64,000 bases of DNA from Sneathiella litorea. Its GTDB lineage: Bacteria > Pseudomonadota > Alphaproteobacteria > Sneathiellales > Sneathiellaceae. Each line of letters begins with the position of its first letter. The stretch's first letter is position 1. Positions 54,542 to 63,764 of the stretch are shown here, piece after piece. The translations under genes were made by a program, and so were the position numbers. The DNA lies in NCBI RefSeq assembly GCF_009882915.1, contig NZ_WTUW01000001.1, positions 248,357 through 312,356 on the forward strand, in the 5' to 3' direction. Below the pieces are notes generated by a model. That model was not told where the DNA came from and did not search any database. It saw nothing but the letters and a program-made list of their open reading frames with translations.

Positions 54542-55576
54542 TTACCGCACTCCTTCAAATCCGGATATGAAACTCGTGATATTCACACCAAGGAAATCTC
54601 GGTTATAGCCGCCTTCCTGTACCAGAACCGTCGGCAGGCCAAGGCGGGCAATACGCGCTGCGATCCGCCCGAAGCCTTCCGTCGTGATGGAAAGCCCGAT
54701 CAAGGGATCCCCTTCAAATGCGTCGAGCCCCAGCGCGATAAAGAGAACATCGGGAGCATAAGCGCTAAGGGCGGCCATGGCCTCCTCCAACCGGTCAAGG
54801 AAGGCTTCATCCGCGCTTTTGGGTGCGAGGGGCAGGTTCAAGTTATAGCCCTCCCCTGCGCCCGTTCCGCGCTCATGCGCATAACCCGAGAAAAAGGGAT
54901 AGAAATCCGTCGGATCGCAATGCAGTGAAATCGTGAAGACGTCTGCGCGATCATAAAAAATGCCCTGCGTGCCATTCCCATGATGCACATCGACATCAAG
55001 AATTGCCACCCGATTCACTTTCCGGCGCGCATATTCGCCGGCAATGGCGATATTGTTGAGAAAGCAGAAGCCGCCCGCCTGATCCTTGAACGCATGATGT
55101 CCCGGAGGGCGGCAGAGCGCGTAAGCCGACAGTTTGCCTTCCAGATCGGAAAGCACGTAGTCCGTCGCTGTCAGCGCGACATTGCTTGAGGTTACCGCCG
55201 CCTCCCAAGTTGTCGGGCCGATGGGCGCAGAGATATCGGTTGTGTAAAAACCAACCTCGCCGACAATACCGCTCGGCATCGAGGACATATGCCGCCCCGG
55301 GTGAATGTTGGGAAGGACTTCCTCTCCCCCCATCTGCGCGACCTTCCAACGAGTATGGATGGTTTCCAAAAACTGAAGATAGCCCGGCGTATGCACCGCC
55401 GCCCGTGGGCTCGGACCAAAATCCGTCGGTGCCAAAATCTCATGACCGGCCTCTTTCAGGCCCTTGACCAATGCCTCCGCGCGGCCCGGCACCTCCTGCG
55501 GCTCATGAAAGGCCCCGCCCTTGAAATAGGTTTTCGGATCATGCTTTGCATGATCGGGGCTGTAGATGATTTTCAT
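54542..55576 (-). CDS. histone deacetylase-family amidohydrolase
   Basis: A zinc-dependent deacetylase-fold enzyme of 344 residues, closest in pattern to acetylpolyamine amidohydrolases. The active-site pairs are RPPGHHAFKD and the metal-binding DVDVHHGNGTQGIFY, with LGLDAFEGDP and VLVQEGGYN further on. In bacteria these act on acetylated polyamines or other small amides, not histones. It is directly followed by queF. Confidence 0.92.
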   Translation of the reverse strand: MKIIYSPDHAKHDPKTYFKGGAFHEPQEVPGRAEALVKGLKEAGHEILAPTDFGPSPRAAVHTPGYLQFLETIHTRWKVAQMGGEEVLPNIHPGRHMSSMPSGIVGEVGFYTTDISAPIGPTTWEAAVTSSNVALTATDYVLSDLEGKLSAYALCRPPGHHAFKDQAGGFCFLNNIAIAGEYARRKVNRVAILDVDVHHGNGTQGIFYDRADVFTISLHCDPTDFYPFFSGYAHERGTGAGEGYNLNLPLAPKSADEAFLDRLEEAMAALSAYAPDVLFIALGLDAFEGDPLIGLSITTEGFGRIAARIARLGLPTVLVQEGGYNRDFLGVNITSFISGFEGVR

Positions 55577-55685
55577 TGTTGTCCCTTTGCTCCCAATGCC
55601 CTTTCAATATTATAATACTGACAAATCTCCTGAGAATGATAGAATATTCATGCTTGGCGGTGATGGAAACTAGTCTCAGTAAGTT

Positions 55686-56204
55686 ATGACATTCATGAGT
55701 TTCATAAAATCAGGCTTTCCCCGTGCGCTTGCTCCCCTGCTGATTGGCGCATTTCTTTTGATGCCGGGAGCCGCTTTCGGGGAGATCGACCGTGTGCTGG
55801 TCGATAAATCCCAGCGCAAAATGTTTCTTCTCAAGAAGAGTGAGATCGTCCGCCAGTTTACAATCGCGCTTGGCGGCATTCCCAAAGGCCATAAAAAACA
55901 GGAGGGTGACCAAAAGACGCCCGAAGGCGTTTATGTACTGGACTATGTGAATGAAGATTCAGACTTCTATCGGTCGATGCATATCAATTATCCCAACGCA
56001 TTGGATAGGGAGGAAGCTGCGTCGCGTGGCGTCGATCCCGGCGGAATGATCATGGTCCATGGCCAGAAAGACAATGCCGGTATGTACAGTGGGCTCCTGC
56101 AACTATTCGACTGGACGGACGGCTGCATCGCCCTCAGCAATTCTGAAATGGACGAGTTCCTCTCCCTGGTCCCCGTCGGAACAGAGATTGAAATCAGATG
56201 GTGA
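55686..56204 (+). CDS. L,D-transpeptidase (YkuD family), exported
   Basis: 172 residues with a signal peptide (cut after AAFG). YkuD-domain elements are VDKSQRKMFLLK, KTPEGVYVLDY, the His of MIMVHGQ and the catalytic Cys in DWTDGCIALS, where the usual SxGCIR has become TDGCIA. The reaction would be 3-3 cross-linking or protein attachment to peptidoglycan. The YafK-like short layout leaves open an L,D-carboxypeptidase-type role. It ends seven bases from the convergent mutase gene. Confidence 0.87.
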   Translation: MTFMSFIKSGFPRALAPLLIGAFLLMPGAAFGEIDRVLVDKSQRKMFLLKKSEIVRQFTIALGGIPKGHKKQEGDQKTPEGVYVLDYVNEDSDFYRSMHINYPNALDREEAASRGVDPGGMIMVHGQKDNAGMYSGLLQLFDWTDGCIALSNSEMDEFLSLVPVGTEIEIRW

Positions 56205-56211
56205 AGGCGGC

Positions 56212-58362
56212 TTAAGCCGCCGTACGCCGTTTGCGGATCAGTTCAAGGACCTCTGCTGCTGCTTTCGGGATATTGGTGCCCGGGCCATAGATCGCGGCAA
56301 CGCCGGCATCATAAAGCGCATTATAATCCTGCGCCGGAATAACGCCGCCACAAACAACGAGAATATCTTCTGCACCCTGCTTCTTGAGTTCATCAATAAT
56401 CTGCGGGACCAGCGTTTTATGCCCGGCGGCCTGCGATGAAATACCGATGACATGTACGTCGCTCTCTATCGCGTCCTGCGCCGCCTCGGCCGGTGTCTGG
56501 AAAAGCGGCCCGACATCCACATCAAAGCCGATATCCGCGAAGGCCGTAGCGATTACCTTGGCACCGCGGTCATGGCCGTCCTGCCCAAGCTTGACCACCA
56601 GCATACGGGGCCGACGTCCTTCTTCGCGGGCAAATGCATCGATATCATCGCTGATTTTCATGAACCCCTCATCTCCCTCATAGGCCGCGCCGTAGACACC
56701 GGAAATAGATCGGATTTCGGCCCGGTGACGAGTGAAAACCTTTTCCATGGCGTCTGAAATTTCACCCACGGTTGCCCGCGCCCGCGCAGCATCAACACAA
56801 AGCTCCAACAGGTTCTCCGTGCCTTCGGCGCCCTTTGTCAGAGCTTCCAGTGCTGCGGCGCATGCCGCATCATCGCGCGTGCTCCTGATTTTCTCAAGGC
56901 GTGCAACCTGCTGACGGAGAACCTCTGTATTGTCGACATCGAGAATTTCAATATTGCTATCGTCTTTATCGATCTTGTATTTGTTGACGCCAACAATAAC
57001 TTCCTCACCCCGGTCAATGCGGGCCTGACGTCGGGCTGCGGATTCCTCGATTCTAAGCTTTGGCATACCGCTTTCAACGGCTTTCGTCATGCCGCCCATT
57101 TCCTCGACTTCCTCGATCAGCTTCCAGGCTTCCGCCGCGATCGAATTCGTCAGGCTTTCCACATAGTAGCTGCCACCAAGCGGATCGATAACATTCGGGA
57201 TGCCGGTCTCTTCCGCAAGAATAAGTTGAGTGTTCCGGGCAATACGAGCCGAAAAATCCGTCGGCAAGGCGATTGCCTCATCAAGGGCATTCGTATGAAG
57301 GCTCTGTGTCCCACCAAGAACCGCGGCCATTGCTTCATAAGCAGTACGGATAACGTTGTTGTAAGGATCCTGCTCCGTCAGGCTGACGCCCGACGTCTGG
57401 CAATGGGTCCGCAGCATCAAGGAGCTCTGGTTTTTCGGCTCAAACTCCTTGATCATCTTGGCCCAAAGCATACGAGCGGCGCGCAGCTTGGCAATTTCCA
57501 TGAAGAAATTCATGCCTATGGCAAAAAAGAAGCTGAGCCGCGGTGCGAAATCATCAATTTTAAGGCCGGAGGCCATGGCGGCGCGCGCATACTCTAGTCC
57601 ATCGGCAAGCGTGAAAGCAAGCTCCTGCACCTGCGTCGCGCCCGCTTCCTGCATATGGTAGCCAGAGATGGAAATGGAATTAAAACGCGGCATCTTGGCC
57701 GATGTATATCCGATAATATCACCGATGATCCGCATGCTCGGTGCGGGCGGATAGATATAGGTGTTGCGGACCATGAACTCTTTCAGAATGTCATTCTGGA
57801 TCGTACCGGAAAGCTGTTCCGGCTTCACGCCCTGTTCTTCCGCGGCAACAATGTAGTTTGCCAAAATCGGCAGGACCGCCCCATTCATGGTCATGGACAC
57901 GGACATCTGATCGAGCGGGATACTATCGAACAGGATCTTCATATCCTCAACACTGTCAATGGCCACACCGGCCTTACCGACATCTCCGACAACGCGCGGA
58001 TGGTCCGAATCGTAACCGCGATGTGTTGCAAGATCGAAGGCGACAGACAGGCCTTTTTGTCCAGCCGCGAGGTTTCGTCGGTAAAACGCGTTGGATTCTT
58101 CCGCGGTCGAGAATCCGGCATACTGACGGATTGTCCAGGGACGGTTAGCGTACATAGTTGCGCGGACGCCACGCTGGAACGGGGCCATGCCAGGAAGGGC
58201 GCCATCCAGCTCCATCCCTTCCAGATCAGCAGCCGTATAAAGCGGTTTGACCTTAATTCCTTCGGGCGTTTCCCAATTCAGTTCATCCAGCTTACGGTCA
58301 CGAAGTTCCTTCTCCGCCAGCTTTTCCCAGTCCTGAAGTGTTTGTTTTGGAAAGTTGCCCAT
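56212..58362 (-). CDS. scpA: methylmalonyl-CoA mutase
   Basis: An adenosylcobalamin-dependent enzyme interconverting methylmalonyl-CoA and succinyl-CoA. 716 residues from ATG 58362. The substrate barrel shows [18 protein letters not shown] and [16 protein letters not shown]; the C-terminal cobalamin domain has [16 protein letters not shown] with the axial His. The full-length single-chain type (MutB/ScpA large subunit) is active alone in some bacteria. It links to meaB (51546) and cobST (48127). The frame extends to 58419 without support. Confidence 0.95.
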   Translation of the reverse strand: MGNFPKQTLQDWEKLAEKELRDRKLDELNWETPEGIKVKPLYTAADLEGMELDGALPGMAPFQRGVRATMYANRPWTIRQYAGFSTAEESNAFYRRNLAAGQKGLSVAFDLATHRGYDSDHPRVVGDVGKAGVAIDSVEDMKILFDSIPLDQMSVSMTMNGAVLPILANYIVAAEEQGVKPEQLSGTIQNDILKEFMVRNTYIYPPAPSMRIIGDIIGYTSAKMPRFNSISISGYHMQEAGATQVQELAFTLADGLEYARAAMASGLKIDDFAPRLSFFFAIGMNFFMEIAKLRAARMLWAKMIKEFEPKNQSSLMLRTHCQTSGVSLTEQDPYNNVIRTAYEAMAAVLGGTQSLHTNALDEAIALPTDFSARIARNTQLILAEETGIPNVIDPLGGSYYVESLTNSIAAEAWKLIEEVEEMGGMTKAVESGMPKLRIEESAARRQARIDRGEEVIVGVNKYKIDKDDSNIEILDVDNTEVLRQQVARLEKIRSTRDDAACAAALEALTKGAEGTENLLELCVDAARARATVGEISDAMEKVFTRHRAEIRSISGVYGAAYEGDEGFMKISDDIDAFAREEGRRPRMLVVKLGQDGHDRGAKVIATAFADIGFDVDVGPLFQTPAEAAQDAIESDVHVIGISSQAAGHKTLVPQIIDELKKQGAEDILVVCGGVIPAQDYNALYDAGVAAIYGPGTNIPKAAAEVLELIRKRRTAA

Positions 58363-58692
58363 CTCTTTTATCCTTTTTATCCCGCTGAACAATAAGCCAC
58401 GATGAGGTCGACAGCCCATTCAGGCCGGGAGCTATATCATAGAATTATCAAAATACCAAACGAGCGTTAGCTTTATCTGGAATCGCGCGGCATTAGTACG
58501 CCAAATTCAATTTCTTTCTGCCTAATAAAGCGAATTTCTTTCCCTTATGCGAGATAATTTTGACATATTCACTACATATAAAAGGAACAGCCGCCGTTAC
58601 GACATGTCAGATTTTCCTGTTCTCCTTGAGGCGGCTGCGTATATAAACAGCTGTGAGGGCACAAGACCCCTCCCCGATAAACCAGGTTTGCA
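58363..58692. other. divergent intergenic region between scpA and the helicase gene
   Basis: 330 bases that must carry the promoters for both divergent genes. Frames here (for example 58547-58735) overlap the helicase start and show no family resemblance. TTGACA-like and TATAAA-like words occur around 58558-58580, but at the wrong spacing, so no promoter is called. Confidence 0.5.
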
Positions 58693-61638
58693 ATGCGCCC
58701 TATTTCCCCCAACAATTTCAAAACAGGTCAGGTAACGGCTATTCTCGGCCCCACCAATACCGGCAAGACGCATCTCGCGGTGGAACGGATGATGGGGCAT
58801 GCCGACGGGGTTATCGGCCTCCCCTTGCGATTGCTGGCGCGCGAGGTTTATGAACGGGTTGTCGCCATAAAAGGCGCGGCGAATGTCGCACTGGTCACAG
58901 GTGAAGAAAAAATCATCCCTCCGCAAGCCGCGTATTTCGTTTGTACAGTGGAGGCCATGCCGCTTGATCGCGGTTTTGAATTCCTGGCGGTTGATGAAAT
59001 CCAGCTCGCCGAGGATCCGGAACGCGGACATATTTTTACGGACCGACTTCTCTATGCGCGCGGCCGGGAGGAAACATTATTTCTGGGTGCGGAAACAATC
59101 CGGCCCTGGATCAAACGTCTGATTCCGGAGGCGACATATATTTCGCGGCCCCGTTTTTCAAAGCTTGTGTACCGCGGAGCGAAGAAAATATCACGACTAC
59201 GGCCGAGAACTGCAATCGTTGCCTTTTCTTCAAGCGATGTTTACGCGATTGCTGAACTCGTTCGGCGTCAGCGTGGCGGCGCAGCCGTCGTAATGGGTAG
59301 CCTGTCGCCCCGCACACGCAATGCCCAGGTTGAGCTCTATCAATCCGGTGATGTGGACTACCTGGTTGCTACTGATGCCATTGGCATGGGCCTGAACATG
59401 GATATCGACCATGTCGCGTTCGCCGGCACCGTCAAATATGACGGATCAATGTCCCGCCGCCTCCGTCCGGCTGAGTTCGCCCAGATTGCCGGTCGCGCCG
59501 GACGCCATATGAACAACGGCAGCTTTGGCACCACAGCGAATGTTGAACCATTGGAAGATGAACTGATCGAGAAAATAGAAGGCCATAATTTTGAGGCTGT
59601 CCGCCAAATTAGATGGCGAAACCTGAATCTCGATTTCACAACAACGCGCGACCTGCTGCGATCCCTTGAAACCTTGCCAGCGATAGACGGGATGGTATCA
59701 CCGAGAGACCCGGACGATTATAATGCCTTCAGGACCCTCATCAAGGATGAAAAGGTGCGCCGCTACTCACAATCGATGCCCGGCGTTCGTCAATTATGGC
59801 AGGTGTGCCAGGTGCCGGATTTTCGTAAAACAATGCATGACGTCCATGTTCGTCTAATCCGGGAAATTTTCCTGCATCTACAGGGGCCAACCGGAAAACT
59901 ACCCGCCGACTGGATAGCCGGACACCTAAAAAGCCTGGAGAAAATTGATGGCGATATAGACACACTTGCAACACGTATTGCTCATACGCGCACTTGGACG
60001 TATATTTCCCATGTTTCCGATTGGGTTGATGATTATAAATACTGGCAGGAAACCGCGCGAACTATAGAAGATAAACTGTCGGACGCTTTGCATGAGCGAT
60101 TGACACAGAGATTTGTAGACAGACGCACCGCTATGTTGGTGCGAAAACTGAAAGACCGAAGTCAATTGGAAGCACAGATTAACGAGACCGGCGAAGTCCA
60201 TGTCGAGGGACATTTTCTGGGAACCCTCACGGGGTTGAAATTTAACGCAGATACAAGCCTGAATAATACAGAAGCCAGGACCCTTAGAAATATCGGGAAC
60301 AAGGCTGTCGCGGCAGAAATAGCTGCACGGGCGGCGCGGCTTGCATCGGCAGAAGATGCGGAGATCACGCTTGACGCGCAAGGTAAGCTCATCTGGCAGG
60401 AAACGCCGATCGCGACCTTGGCCAAGGGGGATATGGTCTTGAAACCGCGAATTCAGCTGCTGGCGAGCGAGCAATTGAATGGCAGCGCCCAGGATGCCGC
60501 CACTAAACGGTTGAGTGACTGGGTATCGGCACAGATTGAAGCGCGCCTTAAGCCGCTTGTCCAGCTTGAGACTTTGCCACTTACTGGCGCGGCGCGGGGT
60601 ATTGCTTTCCAAGTCAGCGAGAATCTCGGGGCCATGCCCCGTTATAAACTTGGCGATCAGATTCGGTTACTGGAGAAAAAAGATTACGGCCGCCTGAAGT
60701 TCGGCGGTATTCGAGTGGGCTATGAGCATGTCTTCATGCCTATTCTGTTAAAACCCGATCCAACAGCGCTTCGCTGTCTCCTGTGGGCAATCTTTCAGGA
60801 ACGCGCTGAAATTCCTCCCGCCCCGCCGGCCGGACGAGTATCATTCGAGACCGACGGCAAGTTGCCCTGGACCTACTATCTTACGGCAGGTTATGCGGTT
60901 TATGACAAGCTAGCGGTTCGGCTGGATATGCTGGACAGGCTGGCAGGACTCCTGCGCCGCGCTTCCCGCGGGTTGCTTGAAGACCCTGAAGCGGTCAAAG
61001 AGAAGGCAAAAGATCCGATCGAAACGACCCCGTCGATGCCCGATGCGGACGCAGCAAAACAGGAAACTGAAAAAAGCGATACGGTTACGCCTGAAGAATC
61101 TAAGACGATCACGGAAACAGAGAAGGCGTCGCCCTCCCCGGAGCCCGAAAAATCTGTGGAAGCGGAGCAAACCCCTCCTGAAACCTCTCAAAACACTGCT
61201 GAACAACCGGACGGCGTCGTTGCGGAAGCGTCTATTGATGAGACCTTACCCGCCACTCAATCAGAAGAAGAGAAACCTGCTGGAACGGGTGAGGAGAAAC
61301 GAAAGAAGGATCTACCTCGCAATCTGCCATTCAAGCCAACACATGAGATGCTCTCTCTTGTCGGAACCACCAGAGAACAATTTTCTCTGATTCTGGATAA
61401 GCTGGGTTATATTGCGGAAGGTGAAGGAGAAGACCTGACTTACCGCCGTAAATCCTTTAAAAAGAAGAAGCAGGGGCCCAAGCCGGAGCGTAGGGATAAA
61501 ACTCGTGCAAGGGCTAAGGATACGCAGAAGTCCGGGAACAAGCGTCCCGCTCAAGCCCAAAAGCGGCCGCAACCAAAACAAAAGGAAATCGACCCCGATT
61601 CGCCTTTTGCGATTTTGAAGACACTCGGCAAAAAATAA
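58693..61638 (+). CDS. SUV3-like DEAD/DExH RNA helicase
   Basis: 981 residues. Walker A GPTNTGKT is at 19-26, DEIQ at 101-104, LVTGEE between, and helicase motif VI as FAQIAGRAGRH around residue 265. The core resembles mitochondrial SUV3/alphaproteobacterial relatives, which unwind RNA for degradation. After about residue 760 comes a Glu/Lys/Pro/Thr-rich linker of some 120 residues, then a short folded block (KPTHEMLSLVGTTREQFS) and a Lys-rich tail. The S4-domain gene starts three bases later, suggesting joint RNA-related work. Confidence 0.9.
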   Translation: MRPISPNNFKTGQVTAILGPTNTGKTHLAVERMMGHADGVIGLPLRLLAREVYERVVAIKGAANVALVTGEEKIIPPQAAYFVCTVEAMPLDRGFEFLAVDEIQLAEDPERGHIFTDRLLYARGREETLFLGAETIRPWIKRLIPEATYISRPRFSKLVYRGAKKISRLRPRTAIVAFSSSDVYAIAELVRRQRGGAAVVMGSLSPRTRNAQVELYQSGDVDYLVATDAIGMGLNMDIDHVAFAGTVKYDGSMSRRLRPAEFAQIAGRAGRHMNNGSFGTTANVEPLEDELIEKIEGHNFEAVRQIRWRNLNLDFTTTRDLLRSLETLPAIDGMVSPRDPDDYNAFRTLIKDEKVRRYSQSMPGVRQLWQVCQVPDFRKTMHDVHVRLIREIFLHLQGPTGKLPADWIAGHLKSLEKIDGDIDTLATRIAHTRTWTYISHVSDWVDDYKYWQETARTIEDKLSDALHERLTQRFVDRRTAMLVRKLKDRSQLEAQINETGEVHVEGHFLGTLTGLKFNADTSLNNTEARTLRNIGNKAVAAEIAARAARLASAEDAEITLDAQGKLIWQETPIATLAKGDMVLKPRIQLLASEQLNGSAQDAATKRLSDWVSAQIEARLKPLVQLETLPLTGAARGIAFQVSENLGAMPRYKLGDQIRLLEKKDYGRLKFGGIRVGYEHVFMPILLKPDPTALRCLLWAIFQERAEIPPAPPAGRVSFETDGKLPWTYYLTAGYAVYDKLAVRLDMLDRLAGLLRRASRGLLEDPEAVKEKAKDPIETTPSMPDADAAKQETEKSDTVTPEESKTITETEKASPSPEPEKSVEAEQTPPETSQNTAEQPDGVVAEASIDETLPATQSEEEKPAGTGEEKRKKDLPRNLPFKPTHEMLSLVGTTREQFSLILDKLGYIAEGEGEDLTYRRKSFKKKKQGPKPERRDKTRARAKDTQKSGNKRPAQAQKRPQPKQKEIDPDSPFAILKTLGKK

Positions 61639-61641
61639 GGC

Positions 61642-62052
61642 ATGAACGACGACGGAGGAACCGCAGCCGCTAGCATTCGTGTTGATAAATGGTTGTGGTA
61701 TGCGCGGTTTTTCAAGAGCCGGTCGCTGGCGGCGAAACTCGTTCAAGCGCGAAAACTCCGTGTAAACAGTAAAGTCACCACAAAATCGAGCTCAATGGTC
61801 AAAGCAGAAGACGTACTTACCTTTGCGCAAGGCCGAAACATTCGCGTGATCCGTATTCGCGATATTGGCATCCGTCGGGGGCCGGCACCGGAAGCGCGGG
61901 CCCTGTACGAAGATCTGGCGCCGCCTGAAAATAAGGAGGACGCGACTAATCCTACAACCACGCCTGTGGCCAGACGAGATGCCGGCTCAGGACGACCAAC
62001 AAAGGCAGATCGACGGGCTCTTGACAAACTACGCTCAAAGCATGAGGAATGA
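61642..62052 (+). CDS. S4-domain RNA-binding protein (HslR/Hsp15-like)
   Basis: 136 residues. An N-terminal S4 domain (RVDKWLWYARFFKSRSLAAK to about residue 75) is followed by a basic, disordered tail (RDAGSGRPTKADRRALDKL). E. coli Hsp15 binds stalled 50S subunits carrying peptidyl-tRNA. AAGGC precedes the ATG. It sits in a tight rightward run: helicase, this gene, a hypothetical, FAH hydrolase. Confidence 0.88.
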   Translation: MNDDGGTAAASIRVDKWLWYARFFKSRSLAAKLVQARKLRVNSKVTTKSSSMVKAEDVLTFAQGRNIRVIRIRDIGIRRGPAPEARALYEDLAPPENKEDATNPTTTPVARRDAGSGRPTKADRRALDKLRSKHEE

Positions 62053-62076
62053 GCCAAATTCATCGCAAAGGAAACC

Positions 62077-62571
62077 ATGGTGACACGTCAGAATAAACTT
62101 GATCAATATATGACCGCCTGGGATGCAGATGGCACAGGGTATTTTAAGGTCGCACGCATCCTGTTGGACGAAGCCGATGACGCCAAAAAGCTGGAGGCTG
62201 AGGCCAAACGGGCGGCACGAAATATCGAAGCGGAAGTCATGTATGCCTGGGACCTTGGTGAGCCGAAAAGCGATGCCTGGTGGCTAGGCTGGGGGGGATA
62301 TGACCTAGAAGAGGATATTCCCTTCTTCGCCGTCATGGCAAAAGCTGAGGTTCAGGAAAAGATCCGGGCTTTCGATCCAAAAGATAACGAATTCGAATGT
62401 GAAACCGTTGACGAATTTAAAGAAATATTATTTGGCGCCTATGATGAACAACTGTCAGCCGCAGAATTGATTCGCGGCTTTGAAGATTGGTTCAACTCCC
62501 TCGACGAGGCCGCGCAGAAAACGCTTCTTAAAGATCTAAACAGCTGGCTGCGAAATACAAAAGAGAACTAG
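62077..62571 (+). CDS. acidic hypothetical protein (164 aa)
   Basis: Not recognised. A soluble, acidic, mostly helical protein without signal peptide or membrane span. The middle has a Trp/Gly-rich stretch (SDAWWLGWGGYDLEED, around residues 65-80), otherwise charged helices. AAAGGAAACC before ATG is a good ribosome site, and it lies 24 bases after the S4 gene and 22 before the FAH gene, which supports it being a real gene. Confidence 0.75.
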   Translation: MVTRQNKLDQYMTAWDADGTGYFKVARILLDEADDAKKLEAEAKRAARNIEAEVMYAWDLGEPKSDAWWLGWGGYDLEEDIPFFAVMAKAEVQEKIRAFDPKDNEFECETVDEFKEILFGAYDEQLSAAELIRGFEDWFNSLDEAAQKTLLKDLNSWLRNTKEN

Positions 62572-62593
62572 CCGTTCAAGGAAAGATTGCGAT

Positions 62594-63283
62594 ATGGCCT
62601 TTGTGTTTGACCCGATTGAAACACCCTCAGTTATCGTGGCGGGAAGCGATCTTCGCTACCCAGTAAGGCGTATTTTCTGCGTCGGACGCAACTACGCGGA
62701 ACATGCACGTGAAATGGGCGGGGATCCGAACCGCGAGCCCCCTTTCTTTTTTACAAAACCCGCCGATGCCGTTGTTGAAAGTGGCGCAAGCATTCCCTTT
62801 CCCAAGGCCACGAATGACCTTCACCATGAAGTTGAACTGGTCGTTGCTATCGGCAAAAAAGGTGAGAATGTCACAGCAGAAAACGCAAAAGAACTTATCT
62901 TTGGGTATGCTGCCGGAATAGATCTTACACGTCGGGACCTGCAGAAAGTTGCCAAAGAGAAAGGGCGGCCCTGGGATAGTGGCAAGGCCTTTGATCAGTC
63001 TGCCCCCTGCGGCGCGATAACTCCCGCGGCAGAAGTCGCGAATATTGAGCAGGCCAAAATCTGGCTGACGGTGAATGATGAAATCCGTCAATCCGCTTCG
63101 ATCTCAGACCTGATCTGGTCAATTAGCGATGTGATCTCCATCCTGTCCGAAGCCTTTATTCTGATGCCAGGAGACCTGATCTATTCAGGCACCCCGGCAG
63201 GCGTCGGCGCTCTCTTACCGGGTGATCACGTTGTTGGCCATGTCGATGGGTTGTCATCAATCGACATCCGCCTCGCTATCTGA
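62594..63283 (+). CDS. fumarylacetoacetate hydrolase family protein
   Basis: A 229-residue FAH-domain hydrolase or decarboxylase of the acylpyruvase/fumarylpyruvate hydrolase group. Visible are RIFCVGRNYAEHAREMG, the metal-ligand motif LHHEVELVVAIG, FGYAAGIDLTRRDLQ and the closing LIYSGTPAGVGALLPGD. The short length fits fumarylpyruvate hydrolase or oxaloacetate decarboxylase-type members more than full fumarylacetoacetase. The substrate is undecided. Confidence 0.9.
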   Translation: MAFVFDPIETPSVIVAGSDLRYPVRRIFCVGRNYAEHAREMGGDPNREPPFFFTKPADAVVESGASIPFPKATNDLHHEVELVVAIGKKGENVTAENAKELIFGYAAGIDLTRRDLQKVAKEKGRPWDSGKAFDQSAPCGAITPAAEVANIEQAKIWLTVNDEIRQSASISDLIWSISDVISILSEAFILMPGDLIYSGTPAGVGALLPGDHVVGHVDGLSSIDIRLAI

Positions 63284-63404
63284 ATTGACGCGCCCGGATC
63301 AACAATTTATTTGACTAAATACTGCACCACGTTACATGGAAATTAAAGTGAAAGTCCGGTTCTCTTGTGTTGGCGTTTCCAATCCAGATAATTATAGGTG
63401 ATCA

Positions 63405-63764
63405 ATGCAGAATTTTCGAAACATCTTAATTTGTGGAATATCCTTTTTTGCCCTTTCCTCCTGCGCGGGTAACGAGGATTACCTTCAACAGAGTATTGCC
63501 GCCTTTGGTCCGGAAGATTGCGAACCCGTTGTTGAACAGCAAATTGATAGATTGAAAATCGACCGGAATAAAATTTCAAATATTGATTATCTCACCTATC
63601 ACATCTCAGAAGGCGATTCCGGTGAGGAATATAACTATCAGGGCTGGGTCAGTTTTAATAACTGTAAGGGTAATTTTGTTGTCGATATGAATAAGTCCTG
63701 CCAAATCTTAAAAACCTACTCACTAGGAAATTGCAGAATGGAGGATATCGTCGCCCAGAACTAA
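63405..63764 (+). CDS. small lipoprotein of unknown function (119 aa)
   Basis: A signal segment (residues 5-18) ends in the lipobox LSSC, so Cys20 would carry lipid. The mature part is acidic, with Cys residues around positions 40, 85, 96 and 107 that could form two disulfides, and a Tyr-rich middle (EGDSGEEYNYQGW). No family is recognised. It sits between the FAH gene and the gene-free region at the right edge. Confidence 0.7.
   Translation: MQNFRNILICGISFFALSSCAGNEDYLQQSIAAFGPEDCEPVVEQQIDRLKIDRNKISNIDYLTYHISEGDSGEEYNYQGWVSFNNCKGNFVVDMNKSCQILKTYSLGNCRMEDIVAQN

Noticed and set aside
60910-61206. Arg/Phe-rich antisense frames over the helicase linker
   Set aside because: Product of the low-complexity Glu/Lys/Pro coding sequence, not a gene.
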